Origin: TMED27 sp964350695
GTDB taxonomy: Bacteria; Pseudomonadota; Alphaproteobacteria; Micavibrionales; Micavibrionaceae
Length of the DNA stretch: 50,166 nucleotides
Assembly (NCBI GenBank): GCA_964350695.1
Contig: CAYGKM010000012.1
Coordinates: 1-50,166 of the forward strand
Direction: 5' to 3'
Below are positions 22,477 to 31,796 of the stretch, in pieces (position 1 is the stretch's first letter; each line of letters opens with the position of its first letter). The notes below the pieces were generated by a model, which did no database searches, was not told where the DNA came from, and was given only the letters and a program-made list of their open reading frames with translations. Both the position numbers and the translations under genes were made by a program.

Positions 22477-23667
22477 ATGAGAAAATTAAAGACAACAAAA
22501 ACAGTTTTAATAACGGGGCTTCTAATCGCCGTGGTTTCCGTCTTCGCATATGTTTTTAACGAGCGCATGGCCAATGCCAGCGGTCCTGAAGCCGGACAAG
22601 CGCCGCAGGCCATGCCTGTAAATGTTGAGATTGTCTCGAATGATCCGGTTCAAATATGGAATAATTATTCTGCACGTCTGGAAGCAGTGGATTTCGCGGA
22701 AATTCGCCCGCAAGTCAGCGGCACAATCACTGAAATAAAATTCATAGACGGGCAAGAAGTCGAAAAGGGTGATCTTTTATATGTGATTGATCCCCGCCCT
22801 TATCAGGCCGCAGTAAACCAAGCGCAAGCCGATGTTAACGCCGCCGTAAATCAGGCCGCACTCTCTGAAAAAGAACTCATCCGGGCGGAAGAGCTCATCA
22901 AAAGCGACGCCATATCAAAACGTATTTATGATGAACGCGAAAGCGCGCTAAAAGTAGCTTCCTCCAGTGTAAAAGCCGCTCGTGCAAGGCTGGAGCGCGC
23001 GAAAATTGACCTCGATTACGCCTATGTGAAAGCACCGATTTCAGGCCGCGTCGGACGCGCCGAAATCAAAGAAGGCAACCTCGTCGAAGCAGGGCCGGGA
23101 GCGCCGCTCCTTACATCTATCGTGTCCACAAAAGACATCTATGCCGATTTTGAAGTCGATGAGCAAACCTATCTCAAATATATCCGCGGCGCAGCGCGCG
23201 ATCTTGAAGAAGAAAATAAAGTGCCTGTAAAGCTCAAGCTCAGCAACGACGATAAAGAGTATGAAGGCTTCATTCATAGCTTCGATAACCGCATAAACAC
23301 CTCATCCGGCACAATCCGTGCAAGAGCGATGTTCTCGAATGAAGACGGCGCGCTGCTTCCCGGTATGTTCGCCAGCGTCGAAATGGGCTCTCCGAATACA
23401 CAGAAGAAAATACTTATCACCGAGCGCGCAATCGGCACTGACCAAGACCGCAAATTTGTGTATGTGGTGGGTGATGAAAACAAGGTTGAATACCGCGCGG
23501 TAAGCATCGGTGAAAGCCTGAACGGAGGGCGCGTGATCAACCAGGGTTTAAGCGAAGGTGATCGGGTGATTGTTGATGGCATAATCAAAATTCGCCCCGG
23601 TATGCCCGTTGATCCGAAAATAAAAACTGCGGAGCTTTCAAGCCCGCAGTTAAGCGACGCAGAATAA
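22477..23667 (+). CDS. RND efflux periplasmic adaptor subunit (MexA/AcrA-like)
   Basis: The 396-residue membrane-fusion protein has an N-terminal membrane anchor (about 9-27) without a lipobox. A biotinyl-lipoyl-like domain holds A-E-I-R-P-Q-V-S-G-T-I-T-E-I-K-F-I-D-G-Q-E-V-E-K-G-D-L-L. An alpha-helical hairpin follows (about 110-165, A-V-N-Q-A-Q-A-D-V-N-A-A), then V-K-A-P-I-S-G-R-V-G-R and the beta-barrel and membrane-proximal domains. It links the inner-membrane pump to the outer-membrane channel. GGAGAG is upstream of the ATG. It is second in the TetR-MFP-RND-OMF operon, 25 bases after the regulator. Confidence 0.95.
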   Translation: MRKLKTTKTVLITGLLIAVVSVFAYVFNERMANASGPEAGQAPQAMPVNVEIVSNDPVQIWNNYSARLEAVDFAEIRPQVSGTITEIKFIDGQEVEKGDLLYVIDPRPYQAAVNQAQADVNAAVNQAALSEKELIRAEELIKSDAISKRIYDERESALKVASSSVKAARARLERAKIDLDYAYVKAPISGRVGRAEIKEGNLVEAGPGAPLLTSIVSTKDIYADFEVDEQTYLKYIRGAARDLEEENKVPVKLKLSNDDKEYEGFIHSFDNRINTSSGTIRARAMFSNEDGALLPGMFASVEMGSPNTQKKILITERAIGTDQDRKFVYVVGDENKVEYRAVSIGESLNGGRVINQGLSEGDRVIVDGIIKIRPGMPVDPKIKTAELSSPQLSDAE

Positions 23668-23689
23668 GCGTCTTAAGAGGGGGATTAAA

Positions 23690-26600
23690 ATGAACATTTC
23701 AGGATATTTCATCGACAGGCCGATTTTTGCCTCTGTTCTTTCAATTCTGATTTTTATCGCCGGCTGTTTGTCGATGTTCACGCTGCCCGTGTCGGAATAC
23801 CCCGAGGTTTCGCCGCCATCAATCGTGGTGAGCGCAAGCTTCCCCGGCGCGAACCCCGCCGTGATTTCCGAGACAGTGGCAACCCCGCTGGAAGAACAAA
23901 TCAACGGTGTTGAGAACATGCTTTACATGAACTCACTCGCCTCTACAGACGGACGCATGAGCCTGACCGTCACTTTCGCTATAGGCACAGATGTCGATTT
24001 GGCACAGCAACTTGTACAAAACAGGGTGTCTCAGGCTCTACCGCGCTTACCCGAGGTAACAAGACAGCTTGGCGTAACCGTGATTAAAAGTTCACCCGAT
24101 CTGACAATGGTCGTTCACTTGCTTTCGCCCGATGACAGCCGCGATATGCTGTATCTGCGCAATTACGGCACGATTAATGTCAAAGATGAATTGGCAAAAA
24201 TTGACGGCGTAGGGGACGTGCGTTTGTTCGGCTCCGGTGATTATGCGATGCGCATATGGCTCAACCCCAATAAAGTCGCAGAACGTCAAATGACCGCCGG
24301 CGAAGTCATCGCCGCTATTCGCAGCCAGAACATTCAGGTTGCCGCAGGCGTTATCGGTGGCCCGCCATATAGCGAAGGCGTTGTCGTGCAGCTTCCCGTG
24401 AATGTTCAAGGCCGCTTGGAAAGCGCCGAGCAGTTCGAACAAATTATCATTAAACGCGATACTAATGGCGTCGTCACGCGCCTCAAAGATGTCGCCCGTA
24501 TAGAACTCGACGCGCAAAGCTACTCCCTGCGCTCTATGTTAAATAATAAACAAGCCGTTGCGATCCCGATTTTCGCCGCGCCCGGTTCTAACGCTCTCGA
24601 TCTCTCGCATGATGTGCGGGCAACAATGAAGCGCTTGAAAGAAACCATGCCTGAAGGCGTGGATTATTCGATCGTCTATGACCCGACTGTATTCGTCAGC
24701 GACTCGATTAAGTCTGTTGTGCATACCCTTTTTGAAGCCATCCTACTGGTTGTTTTGGTCGTGATTATCTTCCTCCAGAACTGGCGCGCCGCAATTATTC
24801 CTCTTTTGGCTGTTCCGGTGTCTATCGTCGGAACGTTCGCGTTCATGTATCTGCTCGGCTTTTCAATCAATGTGCTCTCGCTCTTCGGACTTATCCTTGC
24901 TATCGGGATCGTGGTTGATGATGCGATTGTGGTTGTCGAAAACGTAGAGCGTAATATCGAAGAAGGCAAAGCCCCTCGCGCCGCCACAATTCAGGCCATG
25001 AAAGAAGTGACGGGTCCAATCATCGCAACCTCTTTGGTTTTGGCAGGCGTCTTCATTCCCATCGCCTTCATCAGCGGCCTGACAGGGCAGTTTTATAAGC
25101 AATTCGCGCTGACGATCGCCATCGCCACCTTTATCTCGACCTTTAACTCCCTCACACTCAGCCCTGCTCTGGCTGCAATGCTTTTGCGTCCCACCGATGC
25201 GCCGAAGGACAAGCTGACGAAATTTATGGACTTGATTTTGGGGTGGTTCTTTAACATCTTCAATAAAGTCTTTGGACGCTTTCAAGGCTTTTACGGCGAC
25301 GGGGTCTGCAAATTCATCACGCGCCGTCTTGCCGTAATGGGCATTTTTTATGCGCTTTTAATCGCTGCCGCCGGCGCGAGTTTCGGCTTGGTTCCGCAAG
25401 GCTTTGTGCCTGCGCAGGATAAAAAATATTTGATCGCGATCGCGCAGCTTCCCCCCGGCGCGACATTAGAGCGCACCGAAGAAGTGATGCGTGAAATGGG
25501 CGACATCGTTGCCGCGCAAAAAGGCACGCAAGATGCCGTTCAATTTCCCGGTCTTTCAATCAACGGCTTCGTAAACTCCCCCAGCGCAGGGATTGTATTC
25601 GTGCCTTTGGATGAGTTTGAAAACCGCACAACGCATGATTTAAGTGCTTTTGCCATTTCCCAAAGCTTGCAACAAAAATTCGGCGCGATTGATGATGCCT
25701 TCGTGGCCATCTTCCCGCCGCCACCTGTGCGCGGACTGGGAACAGCAGGGGGCTTTAAGCTCCAAATTCAGGATAAGACAGACCAAGGCTACGCCGCCCT
25801 CAACGAAGCCGTGCAAGCGGCTGTCGGCAAGGCGATGCAAGACCCCGCTTTGGGCTTCCCTGTGCTGACGAATTATAACATCAACATGCCCCAGCTCTTC
25901 GCGGATGTAGACCGCACGAAGGCGCAGCAATTAGGCATTCCGATCAATGATATTTTCAGCACCATGCAGGTCTATCTCGGCTCGATCTATGTGAACGATT
26001 TCAACCAGTTTGGCCGGACATATCAGGTGGTTGCGCAAGCGGATTCGCAATATCGCGCCACGCCCGATGATATAAAATCGCTGCAAACCCGTAATATGAA
26101 TGGCGATATGATCCCGCTTGGCTCTGTCGTCACGGTTTCAGAAACCTTTGGGCCTGATACGGCAACCCGTTATAACGGCTTCCGCTCAGCTGATATCAGC
26201 GGTAATCCTGCGCCCGGATATTCATCAGGACAAGCCCAAGATGCCATCACCAAAATTCTGGAAGAAACCCTTCCTCAAGGTATGGACTTTGAATGGACCG
26301 AGCTGACCTATCAGCAAATTTTGGCAGGCAACACCGCCGTGCTGATCTTCCCGCTTTGTATCTTCCTCGTCTTCTTGGTGCTCGCCGCGCAATATGAAAG
26401 CCTCTCGCTTCCTCTGGCTGTGATCTTGATCGTACCGATGGCGATCCTGTCTGCGATGCTCGGCATCTTTATGTTCGCAAAATTCTTCGGTATGGGCGGC
26501 GACAACAATATCTTCACCCAGATATCACTCTTCGTTCTCGCGGGCCTCGCCTGTAAGAACGCGATTTTGATCGTTGAATTTGCCCATGATTTGGAGCGCG

Positions 26601-26911
26601 AAGGCCTAAGCGTCAGAAAAGCCGCAAGGGAAGCCGCCCGCATGCGTCTGCGCCCGATCCTGATGACCTCCATTGCCTTCATTATGGGCGTACTGCCCTT
26701 GGTGCTCAGTCACGGCGCAGGCGCGGAAATGCGCCAAGCCATCGGCGTTGCGGTGTTCTCCGGTATGATCGGCGTGACCTTCTTCGGACTGATCTTCACT
26801 CCCACATTCTATGTTATTCTAAGATCACTTGAAGTCGCCATAACCGGTAAAGGTAAAGAGCAGCAAATCGAAGAGCCAACCGCGCCAAGCGATATAGCAG
26901 GGGGAATTTAA
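23690..26911 (+). CDS. RND multidrug efflux permease (HAE1 family, AcrB/MexB-like)
   Basis: The 1073-residue inner-membrane pump starts M-N-I-S-G-Y-F-I-D-R-P-I-F-A as in AcrB relatives and has 12 membrane helices in two sets with large periplasmic loops. The proton-relay residues are present: Asp410-Asp411 in G-I-V-V-D-D-A-I-V-V-V-E-N-V and Lys956 in A-G-L-A-C-K-N-A-I-L-I-V-E-F-A. G-F-V-P-A-Q-D-K-K-Y marks the second repeat. It should export hydrophobic or amphiphilic compounds with proton motive force. Length is slightly above the usual 1030-1050. It sits 22 bases after the adaptor gene and 2 bases before the outer-membrane gene. Confidence 0.96.
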   Translation: MNISGYFIDRPIFASVLSILIFIAGCLSMFTLPVSEYPEVSPPSIVVSASFPGANPAVISETVATPLEEQINGVENMLYMNSLASTDGRMSLTVTFAIGTDVDLAQQLVQNRVSQALPRLPEVTRQLGVTVIKSSPDLTMVVHLLSPDDSRDMLYLRNYGTINVKDELAKIDGVGDVRLFGSGDYAMRIWLNPNKVAERQMTAGEVIAAIRSQNIQVAAGVIGGPPYSEGVVVQLPVNVQGRLESAEQFEQIIIKRDTNGVVTRLKDVARIELDAQSYSLRSMLNNKQAVAIPIFAAPGSNALDLSHDVRATMKRLKETMPEGVDYSIVYDPTVFVSDSIKSVVHTLFEAILLVVLVVIIFLQNWRAAIIPLLAVPVSIVGTFAFMYLLGFSINVLSLFGLILAIGIVVDDAIVVVENVERNIEEGKAPRAATIQAMKEVTGPIIATSLVLAGVFIPIAFISGLTGQFYKQFALTIAIATFISTFNSLTLSPALAAMLLRPTDAPKDKLTKFMDLILGWFFNIFNKVFGRFQGFYGDGVCKFITRRLAVMGIFYALLIAAAGASFGLVPQGFVPAQDKKYLIAIAQLPPGATLERTEEVMREMGDIVAAQKGTQDAVQFPGLSINGFVNSPSAGIVFVPLDEFENRTTHDLSAFAISQSLQQKFGAIDDAFVAIFPPPPVRGLGTAGGFKLQIQDKTDQGYAALNEAVQAAVGKAMQDPALGFPVLTNYNINMPQLFADVDRTKAQQLGIPINDIFSTMQVYLGSIYVNDFNQFGRTYQVVAQADSQYRATPDDIKSLQTRNMNGDMIPLGSVVTVSETFGPDTATRYNGFRSADISGNPAPGYSSGQAQDAITKILEETLPQGMDFEWTELTYQQILAGNTAVLIFPLCIFLVFLVLAAQYESLSLPLAVILIVPMAILSAMLGIFMFAKFFGMGGDNNIFTQISLFVLAGLACKNAILIVEFAHDLEREGLSVRKAAREAARMRLRPILMTSIAFIMGVLPLVLSHGAGAEMRQAIGVAVFSGMIGVTFFGLIFTPTFYVILRSLEVAITGKGKEQQIEEPTAPSDIAGGI

Positions 26912-26913
26912 CC

Positions 26914-28266
26914 ATGAGAAAGCTTCTTCTTTTATCCACCTCTCTTGCTCTTTCGGCTTGTTTCGCAATGGGCGAGGATTATCAAAACATGAACGCGCCC
27001 CAAAGCTGGAGTGCCTATCAAGCAACTTTGATTCAAACCACGGAGGCCGCGTCGCTCAAAAACTGGTGGCAAAATTTCCAGGATCCGACGCTTGATGCAC
27101 TCGTTGAATTATCAATGACCGATAGCCCGGATAGATTAATCGCGGAAAGCCGTGTCCTCGAAGCCAGAGGGCTTCGCAGAACCGCGCGCTCTCAGCTGCT
27201 GCCGCAAATCGGCGCCTCCGCAACAGGCGGGCGGCAGGATAATGCCACCGCGCCCGTTGATGATTATTACGAAGCCACGTTTGATGCGTCTTTCGAGATT
27301 GATATCTTCGGCAAAAATCGCAACGCCTATACCGCCGCCAATAAGCAAATCGAAAGCCTGGAGGCACGGTATCATGACGTAACGTTGACGCTCATCGCTG
27401 AAATCGCGCGCAGCTATATCTCGTATCGAGCCTTCCAGAAGCAAGCGAGCATCGCGGGCAAGAATTTGCAAATTCAGGAAAAAACGCTCGAGCTTATCCG
27501 TAAACAAAAAGAATTCGGCGAAGCGCCGCAACTTGATGTCGAACGCGCCGAAACGCTCGTAAACACCACAAGAGCCTCAATACCGGAATTTGAAAGACAG
27601 GCGCAAAACGCCAAACTCCAACTCACGGTTTTAACGGGTACGATGCCTGAAAACCTGGCACCTGTTCTGGCAACGCCGGCCGGCATCCCCGGAAGCTCGG
27701 CCAAAGCCGTCCTTCTCGCACCCGCCGAGGTTCTTGCGCTTCGCCCTGATATCCGCGCCGCCAGCGCGAATCTTGAGGCCAATACAGATCTCGCGGAATC
27801 TGCCACCGCCGCGCTTTTTCCGACATTCAGCATCGGCGGGTTTTTCGGTGTCGCCGAAAACGTCCTGACTGGCTCGTCCACAATCTGGAACACGGCTCTC
27901 AATGCCGCCGTCTCGCTTCTTGATTTCGGCGCAATAGAGGGGCGCATAGACGCCGCGCGTGCGCGTGAAGCCCAAGCCTATCAGCTCTATCGCAAAACCG
28001 TTCTTGAGGCCGTGACTGAAGTTGAAACCGCCCTCAGCGATACCGCGCATATCAACCAGCGCCAGGCCTCTTTGCAAAAAGCATATGAGAACGCCGCGCG
28101 CGCCTTGACGCTGTCCCAAACTCTATACCGTGAAGGCGAAATCTCGTTCCTCGATGTTCTGGACGCGCAGCGTACAGTGAACGAAGCCGACTCCGCCCTT
28201 GTCACCGCCGAAGCCGCGCAGGCCGAAAGCCTCGTCAGGCTTTATAAGTCTCTCGGGGTATACTAA
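26914..28266 (+). CDS. Outer-membrane efflux lipoprotein (OprM/NodT family)
   Basis: The 450-residue protein begins with a lipoprotein signal (M-R-K-L-L-L-L-S-T-S-L-A-L-S-A-C, Cys16). It has two TolC-type repeats, each with long helices: W-W-Q-N-F-Q-D-P-T-L-D-A-L-V at about 50, A-R-S-Q-L-L-P-Q-I-G-A-S-A, then L-A-L-R-P-D-I-R-A-A-S-A-N-L at about 275 and A-A-L-F-P-T-F-S-I-G-G. It forms the trimeric channel of the pump. The ATG is 2 bases after the permease stop, with a purine run (GGGGGAA) upstream. It ends the efflux operon. Confidence 0.94.
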   Translation: MRKLLLLSTSLALSACFAMGEDYQNMNAPQSWSAYQATLIQTTEAASLKNWWQNFQDPTLDALVELSMTDSPDRLIAESRVLEARGLRRTARSQLLPQIGASATGGRQDNATAPVDDYYEATFDASFEIDIFGKNRNAYTAANKQIESLEARYHDVTLTLIAEIARSYISYRAFQKQASIAGKNLQIQEKTLELIRKQKEFGEAPQLDVERAETLVNTTRASIPEFERQAQNAKLQLTVLTGTMPENLAPVLATPAGIPGSSAKAVLLAPAEVLALRPDIRAASANLEANTDLAESATAALFPTFSIGGFFGVAENVLTGSSTIWNTALNAAVSLLDFGAIEGRIDAARAREAQAYQLYRKTVLEAVTEVETALSDTAHINQRQASLQKAYENAARALTLSQTLYREGEISFLDVLDAQRTVNEADSALVTAEAAQAESLVRLYKSLGVY

Positions 28267-28317
28267 AACGTACAAAGATACTAGCGCAGCTTCCCCTTTG
28301 GTGCTAATGATCGATTT

Positions 28318-28881
28318 ATGATGTTTTCATTAAGCGACGAAACCAAAGATGATATTGTAAGCGCAGGTCTGGGCGACCCCTCCTTGCTAAAATTTCTCAA
28401 AGCATTCTTCCTCTACCCCGAATTCAATGTGCTCTATCGCTGGAAAATCGCCCGCAAACTTTTTCACAAAGGCAAAGCCTGCAGGCTTCTTTCCCGCATC
28501 ATAATGGTGCGCATCCTTTCGACATATAATTGCGATCTTTCGATGCATGCAAAAATCGGCAAACGCATCCACTTTGTTCATCCTTTCGGTATTACTGTGG
28601 GAGAGCAATCCGAGATCGGCGATGACGTAAAAATCCATCAACACGTCACCATCGGCCGCAATTATAAAGGCGGGGTTAGCCAAATGCCTAAGATCGGCAA
28701 CGGCGTAATCATCTATGCGGGCGCGGTGATCGCAGGCGATATCACGATCGGCGATCAAGCCGTAATCGGCGCAAACGCGGTTCTGACAAAGGATGTGCCG
28801 ACTGGCGCAATTGTCGTCGCCCCAAAAAGCGAAATTCTTCCGGCGAAAAAGCCGAAAAAACCAAAACTCGTATCAACATAA
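28318..28881 (+). CDS. Serine O-acetyltransferase-like hexapeptide acetyltransferase
   Basis: The 187-residue protein has an N-terminal helical part (F-L-K-A-F-F-L-Y-P-E-F-N-V-L-Y-R-W-K-I-A-R) followed by a left-handed beta helix of hexapeptide repeats (about 85-165: I-G-K-R-I-H-F-V-H-P-F-G-I-T-V-G, I-G-D-D-V-K-I-H-Q-H-V-T-I-G, I-G-N-G-V-I-I-Y-A-G-A-V-I-A-G). The layout and the H-P-x-G-I-x-V-G motif match short CysE/SAT proteins, which make O-acetylserine from serine and acetyl-CoA. The SAT hallmark D-H is H-P here, as in sugar- or lipid-modifying relatives, so the substrate is open. Two ATGs (28318, 28321) are adjacent. The gcvT ribosome-binding site overlaps its stop codon, implying co-transcription. 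Confidence 0.75.
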   Translation: MMFSLSDETKDDIVSAGLGDPSLLKFLKAFFLYPEFNVLYRWKIARKLFHKGKACRLLSRIIMVRILSTYNCDLSMHAKIGKRIHFVHPFGITVGEQSEIGDDVKIHQHVTIGRNYKGGVSQMPKIGNGVIIYAGAVIAGDITIGDQAVIGANAVLTKDVPTGAIVVAPKSEILPAKKPKKPKLVST

Positions 28882-28891
28882 GGACAAAATG

Positions 28892-30007
28892 ATGCTCAAG
28901 AAAACGGCCCTTCATCAAACCCATATCGACCTTGGCGCCAAAATGGGCGAATTCGCGGGCTACGATATGCCTTTATATTATGATGAAGGCGTGCTGAACG
29001 AGCACCTCTGGGTACGCTCTTCCTGCGGCCTGTTTGATGTATCCCATATGGGACAAGCCATGGTGAGAGGCACGAAAGGGGGCACAGACGCTCTTGATTT
29101 CGTGCAAAAAATCACCCCCTCCACCTTCGAAAAGCTAGGCATTGACTGCACAAAATACACCGTCCTGACTAACCCCGAAGGCGGCATCATCGACGATCTG
29201 ATGGTCACGCGCACAGGCGAAAATGATTTCCATTTCGTCATTAATGCGGGCTGTAAAGATAAAGATATCGCATGGATGAAAGAGCACCTAACAGAGGGAC
29301 TTGAATTCACATACTTTGACGATTGGGCGCTTCTGGCGCTGCAAGGGCCAAAGGCCGAAACCGTTGTGAAAGAGGTTCTGGGTATTGATCTTTCCGATAT
29401 GCCCTATATGAGCATTTGGGCAAAAGATGACTATTCATTGTTCATCAGTCGTTTGGGATATACCGGCGAAGACGGGTTCGAGCTGGCCATGAAAAACGAC
29501 GAAGCCGCGGAATATGCTAAAAAGCTCCTCGCGCATGATGCCGTAAAACCAATCGGGCTGGCCGCGCGCGATTCTCTGCGCCTCGAAATGGGCTACGCGC
29601 TATACGGCCATGAAATTGACGCCACCACCTCGCCCGTTGAAGCCAACATCCAATGGGTTATCGGCAAAAACGCCGGCGGCTATATCGGCGAAGCGCGCAT
29701 CAAAAACGATCTTGAAAACGGCGTGTCCAAAAAACTCGTCGGCATCAAGCTCACCGGAAAAGGCATCGCCCGCGAAGGCGCGGAAATCAGAAACGAAAAC
29801 GATCAACCAGTTGGAATTCTTACCTCGGGCGGGCATTCCCCGTCTTTGAAAGAATCCATCGGCATGGGCTACGTCCCAACCGAGATGGCGCAGAGCGGCC
29901 AAAAGCTCCTCGTGAATGTGCGCGGCCGTAACATCGAAGCGATTGTGCATGACCTGCCCTTCATCCCTGCGCAAACAAAATCCGCGAAGAAAAAAGCCGC
30001 CGCATAA
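28892..30007 (+). CDS. gcvT: Glycine cleavage system T protein (aminomethyltransferase)
   Basis: The 371-residue enzyme takes the aminomethyl group from the H protein and, with tetrahydrofolate, yields 5,10-methylene-THF and ammonia. Family features are visible: F-A-G-Y-D-M-P-L-Y-Y near the start, F-D-V-S-H-M-G-Q, F-I-S-R-L-G-Y-T-G-E-D-G-F-E, and A-A-R-D-S-L-R-L-E-M-G-Y-A-L-Y-G-H-E. AAGGA overlaps the previous stop codon and is 7 bases before the ATG at 28892, which I prefer to the adjacent ATG at 28889. The long upstream open frame is not conserved. It is first in the gcvT-H-PA-PB order. The lipoamide dehydrogenase (L protein) is not in the window. Confidence 0.96.
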   Translation: MLKKTALHQTHIDLGAKMGEFAGYDMPLYYDEGVLNEHLWVRSSCGLFDVSHMGQAMVRGTKGGTDALDFVQKITPSTFEKLGIDCTKYTVLTNPEGGIIDDLMVTRTGENDFHFVINAGCKDKDIAWMKEHLTEGLEFTYFDDWALLALQGPKAETVVKEVLGIDLSDMPYMSIWAKDDYSLFISRLGYTGEDGFELAMKNDEAAEYAKKLLAHDAVKPIGLAARDSLRLEMGYALYGHEIDATTSPVEANIQWVIGKNAGGYIGEARIKNDLENGVSKKLVGIKLTGKGIAREGAEIRNENDQPVGILTSGGHSPSLKESIGMGYVPTEMAQSGQKLLVNVRGRNIEAIVHDLPFIPAQTKSAKKKAAA

Positions 30008-30079
30008 AGGCGAGGTGAATTGACTCTTTATCAAAAACGCGCAACCAATAAAAAAACATTTTAACGAAAGAGGACTTCT

Positions 30080-30448
30080 ATGGCCGAGCTGAAATATACC
30101 AAAGACCACGAATGTATTTACGTTGACGGAGATGTCGCATCCATCGGCATCACAAAATACGCGCAAGAAGCGTTGGGTGATTTGGTATTCATTGAGCTGC
30201 CGGAAGTCGGAAAATCCGTATCAAAAGGCGATGATGTCGCCGTTGTTGAATCCGTGAAAACCGCCGCCGAAGTTTACACCCCCGTTGATGGCGAGGTCAC
30301 GGAAGTGAACCAAGAACTCGCCGATGACGTCGAGAAAATGAGCGAAGGCGGGTCATGGATCGTAAAAGTCAAAATGGGCAACGCAGCCCAGCTTGCCGAA
30401 CTCATGGACGAAGCCGCGTATAAAGAGTACCTCGAAACGCTGGATTAA
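30080..30448 (+). CDS. gcvH: Glycine cleavage system H protein
   Basis: The 122-residue lipoyl carrier protein shuttles the aminomethyl intermediate between the P and T proteins. The lipoylated Lys60 lies in V-V-E-S-V-K-T-A-A-E-V-Y, and E-V-N-Q-E-L and S-x-G-S-W-I are typical. AAAGAGGA precedes the ATG. It is 72 bases after gcvT; the gap is A-rich and shows no clear promoter or terminator. Length is normal for the family. Confidence 0.96.
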   Translation: MAELKYTKDHECIYVDGDVASIGITKYAQEALGDLVFIELPEVGKSVSKGDDVAVVESVKTAAEVYTPVDGEVTEVNQELADDVEKMSEGGSWIVKVKMGNAAQLAELMDEAAYKEYLETLD

Positions 30449-30503
30449 ATTTTTTATCTCCCCAAGGCTAGTCTTTAAAACAGAATCGCTCTAAAAGTGA
30501 TTT

Positions 30504-31796
30504 ATGCGTTATTTACCCCAAACGAAAAGCTCTCGCGAAGAGATGCTCAAAGTCATCGGCTCGAATTCGATAGATGATCTTTATGTTGATGTTCCTAAAT
30601 CCGCCTTCATTGACGGAAAGGCCAATCTGCCCGATCATCAGGGCGAGCTTCAGGTTGAGCGATATCTCTCGAAATACGCAAACCAAAACCTGCCCGCAAG
30701 CGCAGCGCCGTTCTTCCTCGGAGCAGGGGCCTATTTCCACCACATCCCCGCGACAGTGGATTACATCATTCAGCGCTCTGAGTTCCTGACCGCTTACACG
30801 CCGTATCAACCGGAAATCGCGCAAGGCACGCTGCAAATGATTTTCGAATTCCAAACCTTTATCGCCCAGCTCACAGGTCAGGATATCGCCAACGCTTCCA
30901 TGTATGACGGTGCAACCTCGACAACCGAAGCCGCCCTCATGGCGATGCGCATCACCAAACGCAAGAAAATCGCAATCGGCAACGCGCTGCACCCTGATTA
31001 CCGCGAAGTCCTGAAATCCTATATGTGGAATTTCGACGGCACGGATGCAGAGATTTCAATTGTAGACGGTGAGCCAGATGCAGACACCGCCTGCGTTATT
31101 ATTCAATCGCCTGACTTTTATGGCACGCCGCATAAATACGAAGCCCTTCGCAAAAAATGCGATGAAACAGGTGCGCTTTTGATCGTTGTTATAAACGAAA
31201 TCGTATCACTCGGCGCGCTTCCTGCACCCGTCGAAGCCGACATAGTCTGCGGTGAAGCCCAAAGCATCGGCGTTGCCCTTTCTTTCGGCGGCCCATATCT
31301 CGGCTTCTTCGCCTGTAAGGAAAAATACTTGCGTCAAATGCCCGGACGCCTTTGCGGCATCACCGAAGACGCAGACGGCAAACGCGGTTTCGTGCTGACC
31401 CTTAACACCCGCGAACAACATATCCGCCGCGACAAAGCCACCAGTAACATCTGTACAAACCAAGGCCTCTGCGCGCTGGCCTTCACGGTGCATATGAGCT
31501 TGCTGGGCGAAGACGGCTTTAAACGCCTCGCGACCCTCAACCACGAAGCCGCCTGCCGCGCCGCAGATGCCCTCACTGCCATTGATGGTGTAAAGCTTGT
31601 AACGGAGAACTTCTTTAACGAGTTTACACTGGAGCTTTCCAAGCCTTCAAAAGATGTGGTTGAGGCTCTCGCCGCCAAAGGCATCATCGCAGGGCTTGCC
31701 ATCGAGGAAAACAAACTCCTCGTCTGCGCCACCGAAATGACAACCGACGAAGATATCACAGCCCTCACAAACGCCCTCAAAGAGGTGCTGGCATGA
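30504..31796 (+). CDS. gcvPA: Glycine dehydrogenase (decarboxylating) subunit 1
   Basis: The 430-residue protein is the N-terminal half of the split P protein, which decarboxylates glycine and loads the H-protein lipoyl arm. It has G-A-G-A-Y-F-H-H-I-P-A-T-V-D, F-L-T-A-Y-T-P-Y-Q-P-E-I-A-Q-G-T-L-Q and N-A-S-M-Y-D-G-A-T-S-T-T-E-A, all conserved. The PLP lysine is on the partner subunit. Its final ATGA overlaps the start of gcvPB, as expected for subunits made in equal amounts. A split P protein occurs in some alphaproteobacteria and in Gram-positives; E. coli has a single chain. Confidence 0.96.
   Translation: MRYLPQTKSSREEMLKVIGSNSIDDLYVDVPKSAFIDGKANLPDHQGELQVERYLSKYANQNLPASAAPFFLGAGAYFHHIPATVDYIIQRSEFLTAYTPYQPEIAQGTLQMIFEFQTFIAQLTGQDIANASMYDGATSTTEAALMAMRITKRKKIAIGNALHPDYREVLKSYMWNFDGTDAEISIVDGEPDADTACVIIQSPDFYGTPHKYEALRKKCDETGALLIVVINEIVSLGALPAPVEADIVCGEAQSIGVALSFGGPYLGFFACKEKYLRQMPGRLCGITEDADGKRGFVLTLNTREQHIRRDKATSNICTNQGLCALAFTVHMSLLGEDGFKRLATLNHEAACRAADALTAIDGVKLVTENFFNEFTLELSKPSKDVVEALAAKGIIAGLAIEENKLLVCATEMTTDEDITALTNALKEVLA

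Noticed and set aside
28267..28317. Search for a glycine riboswitch upstream of the gcv genes, including 30008-30079
   Set aside because: Neither gap is long enough or contains the conserved core of tandem glycine aptamers.
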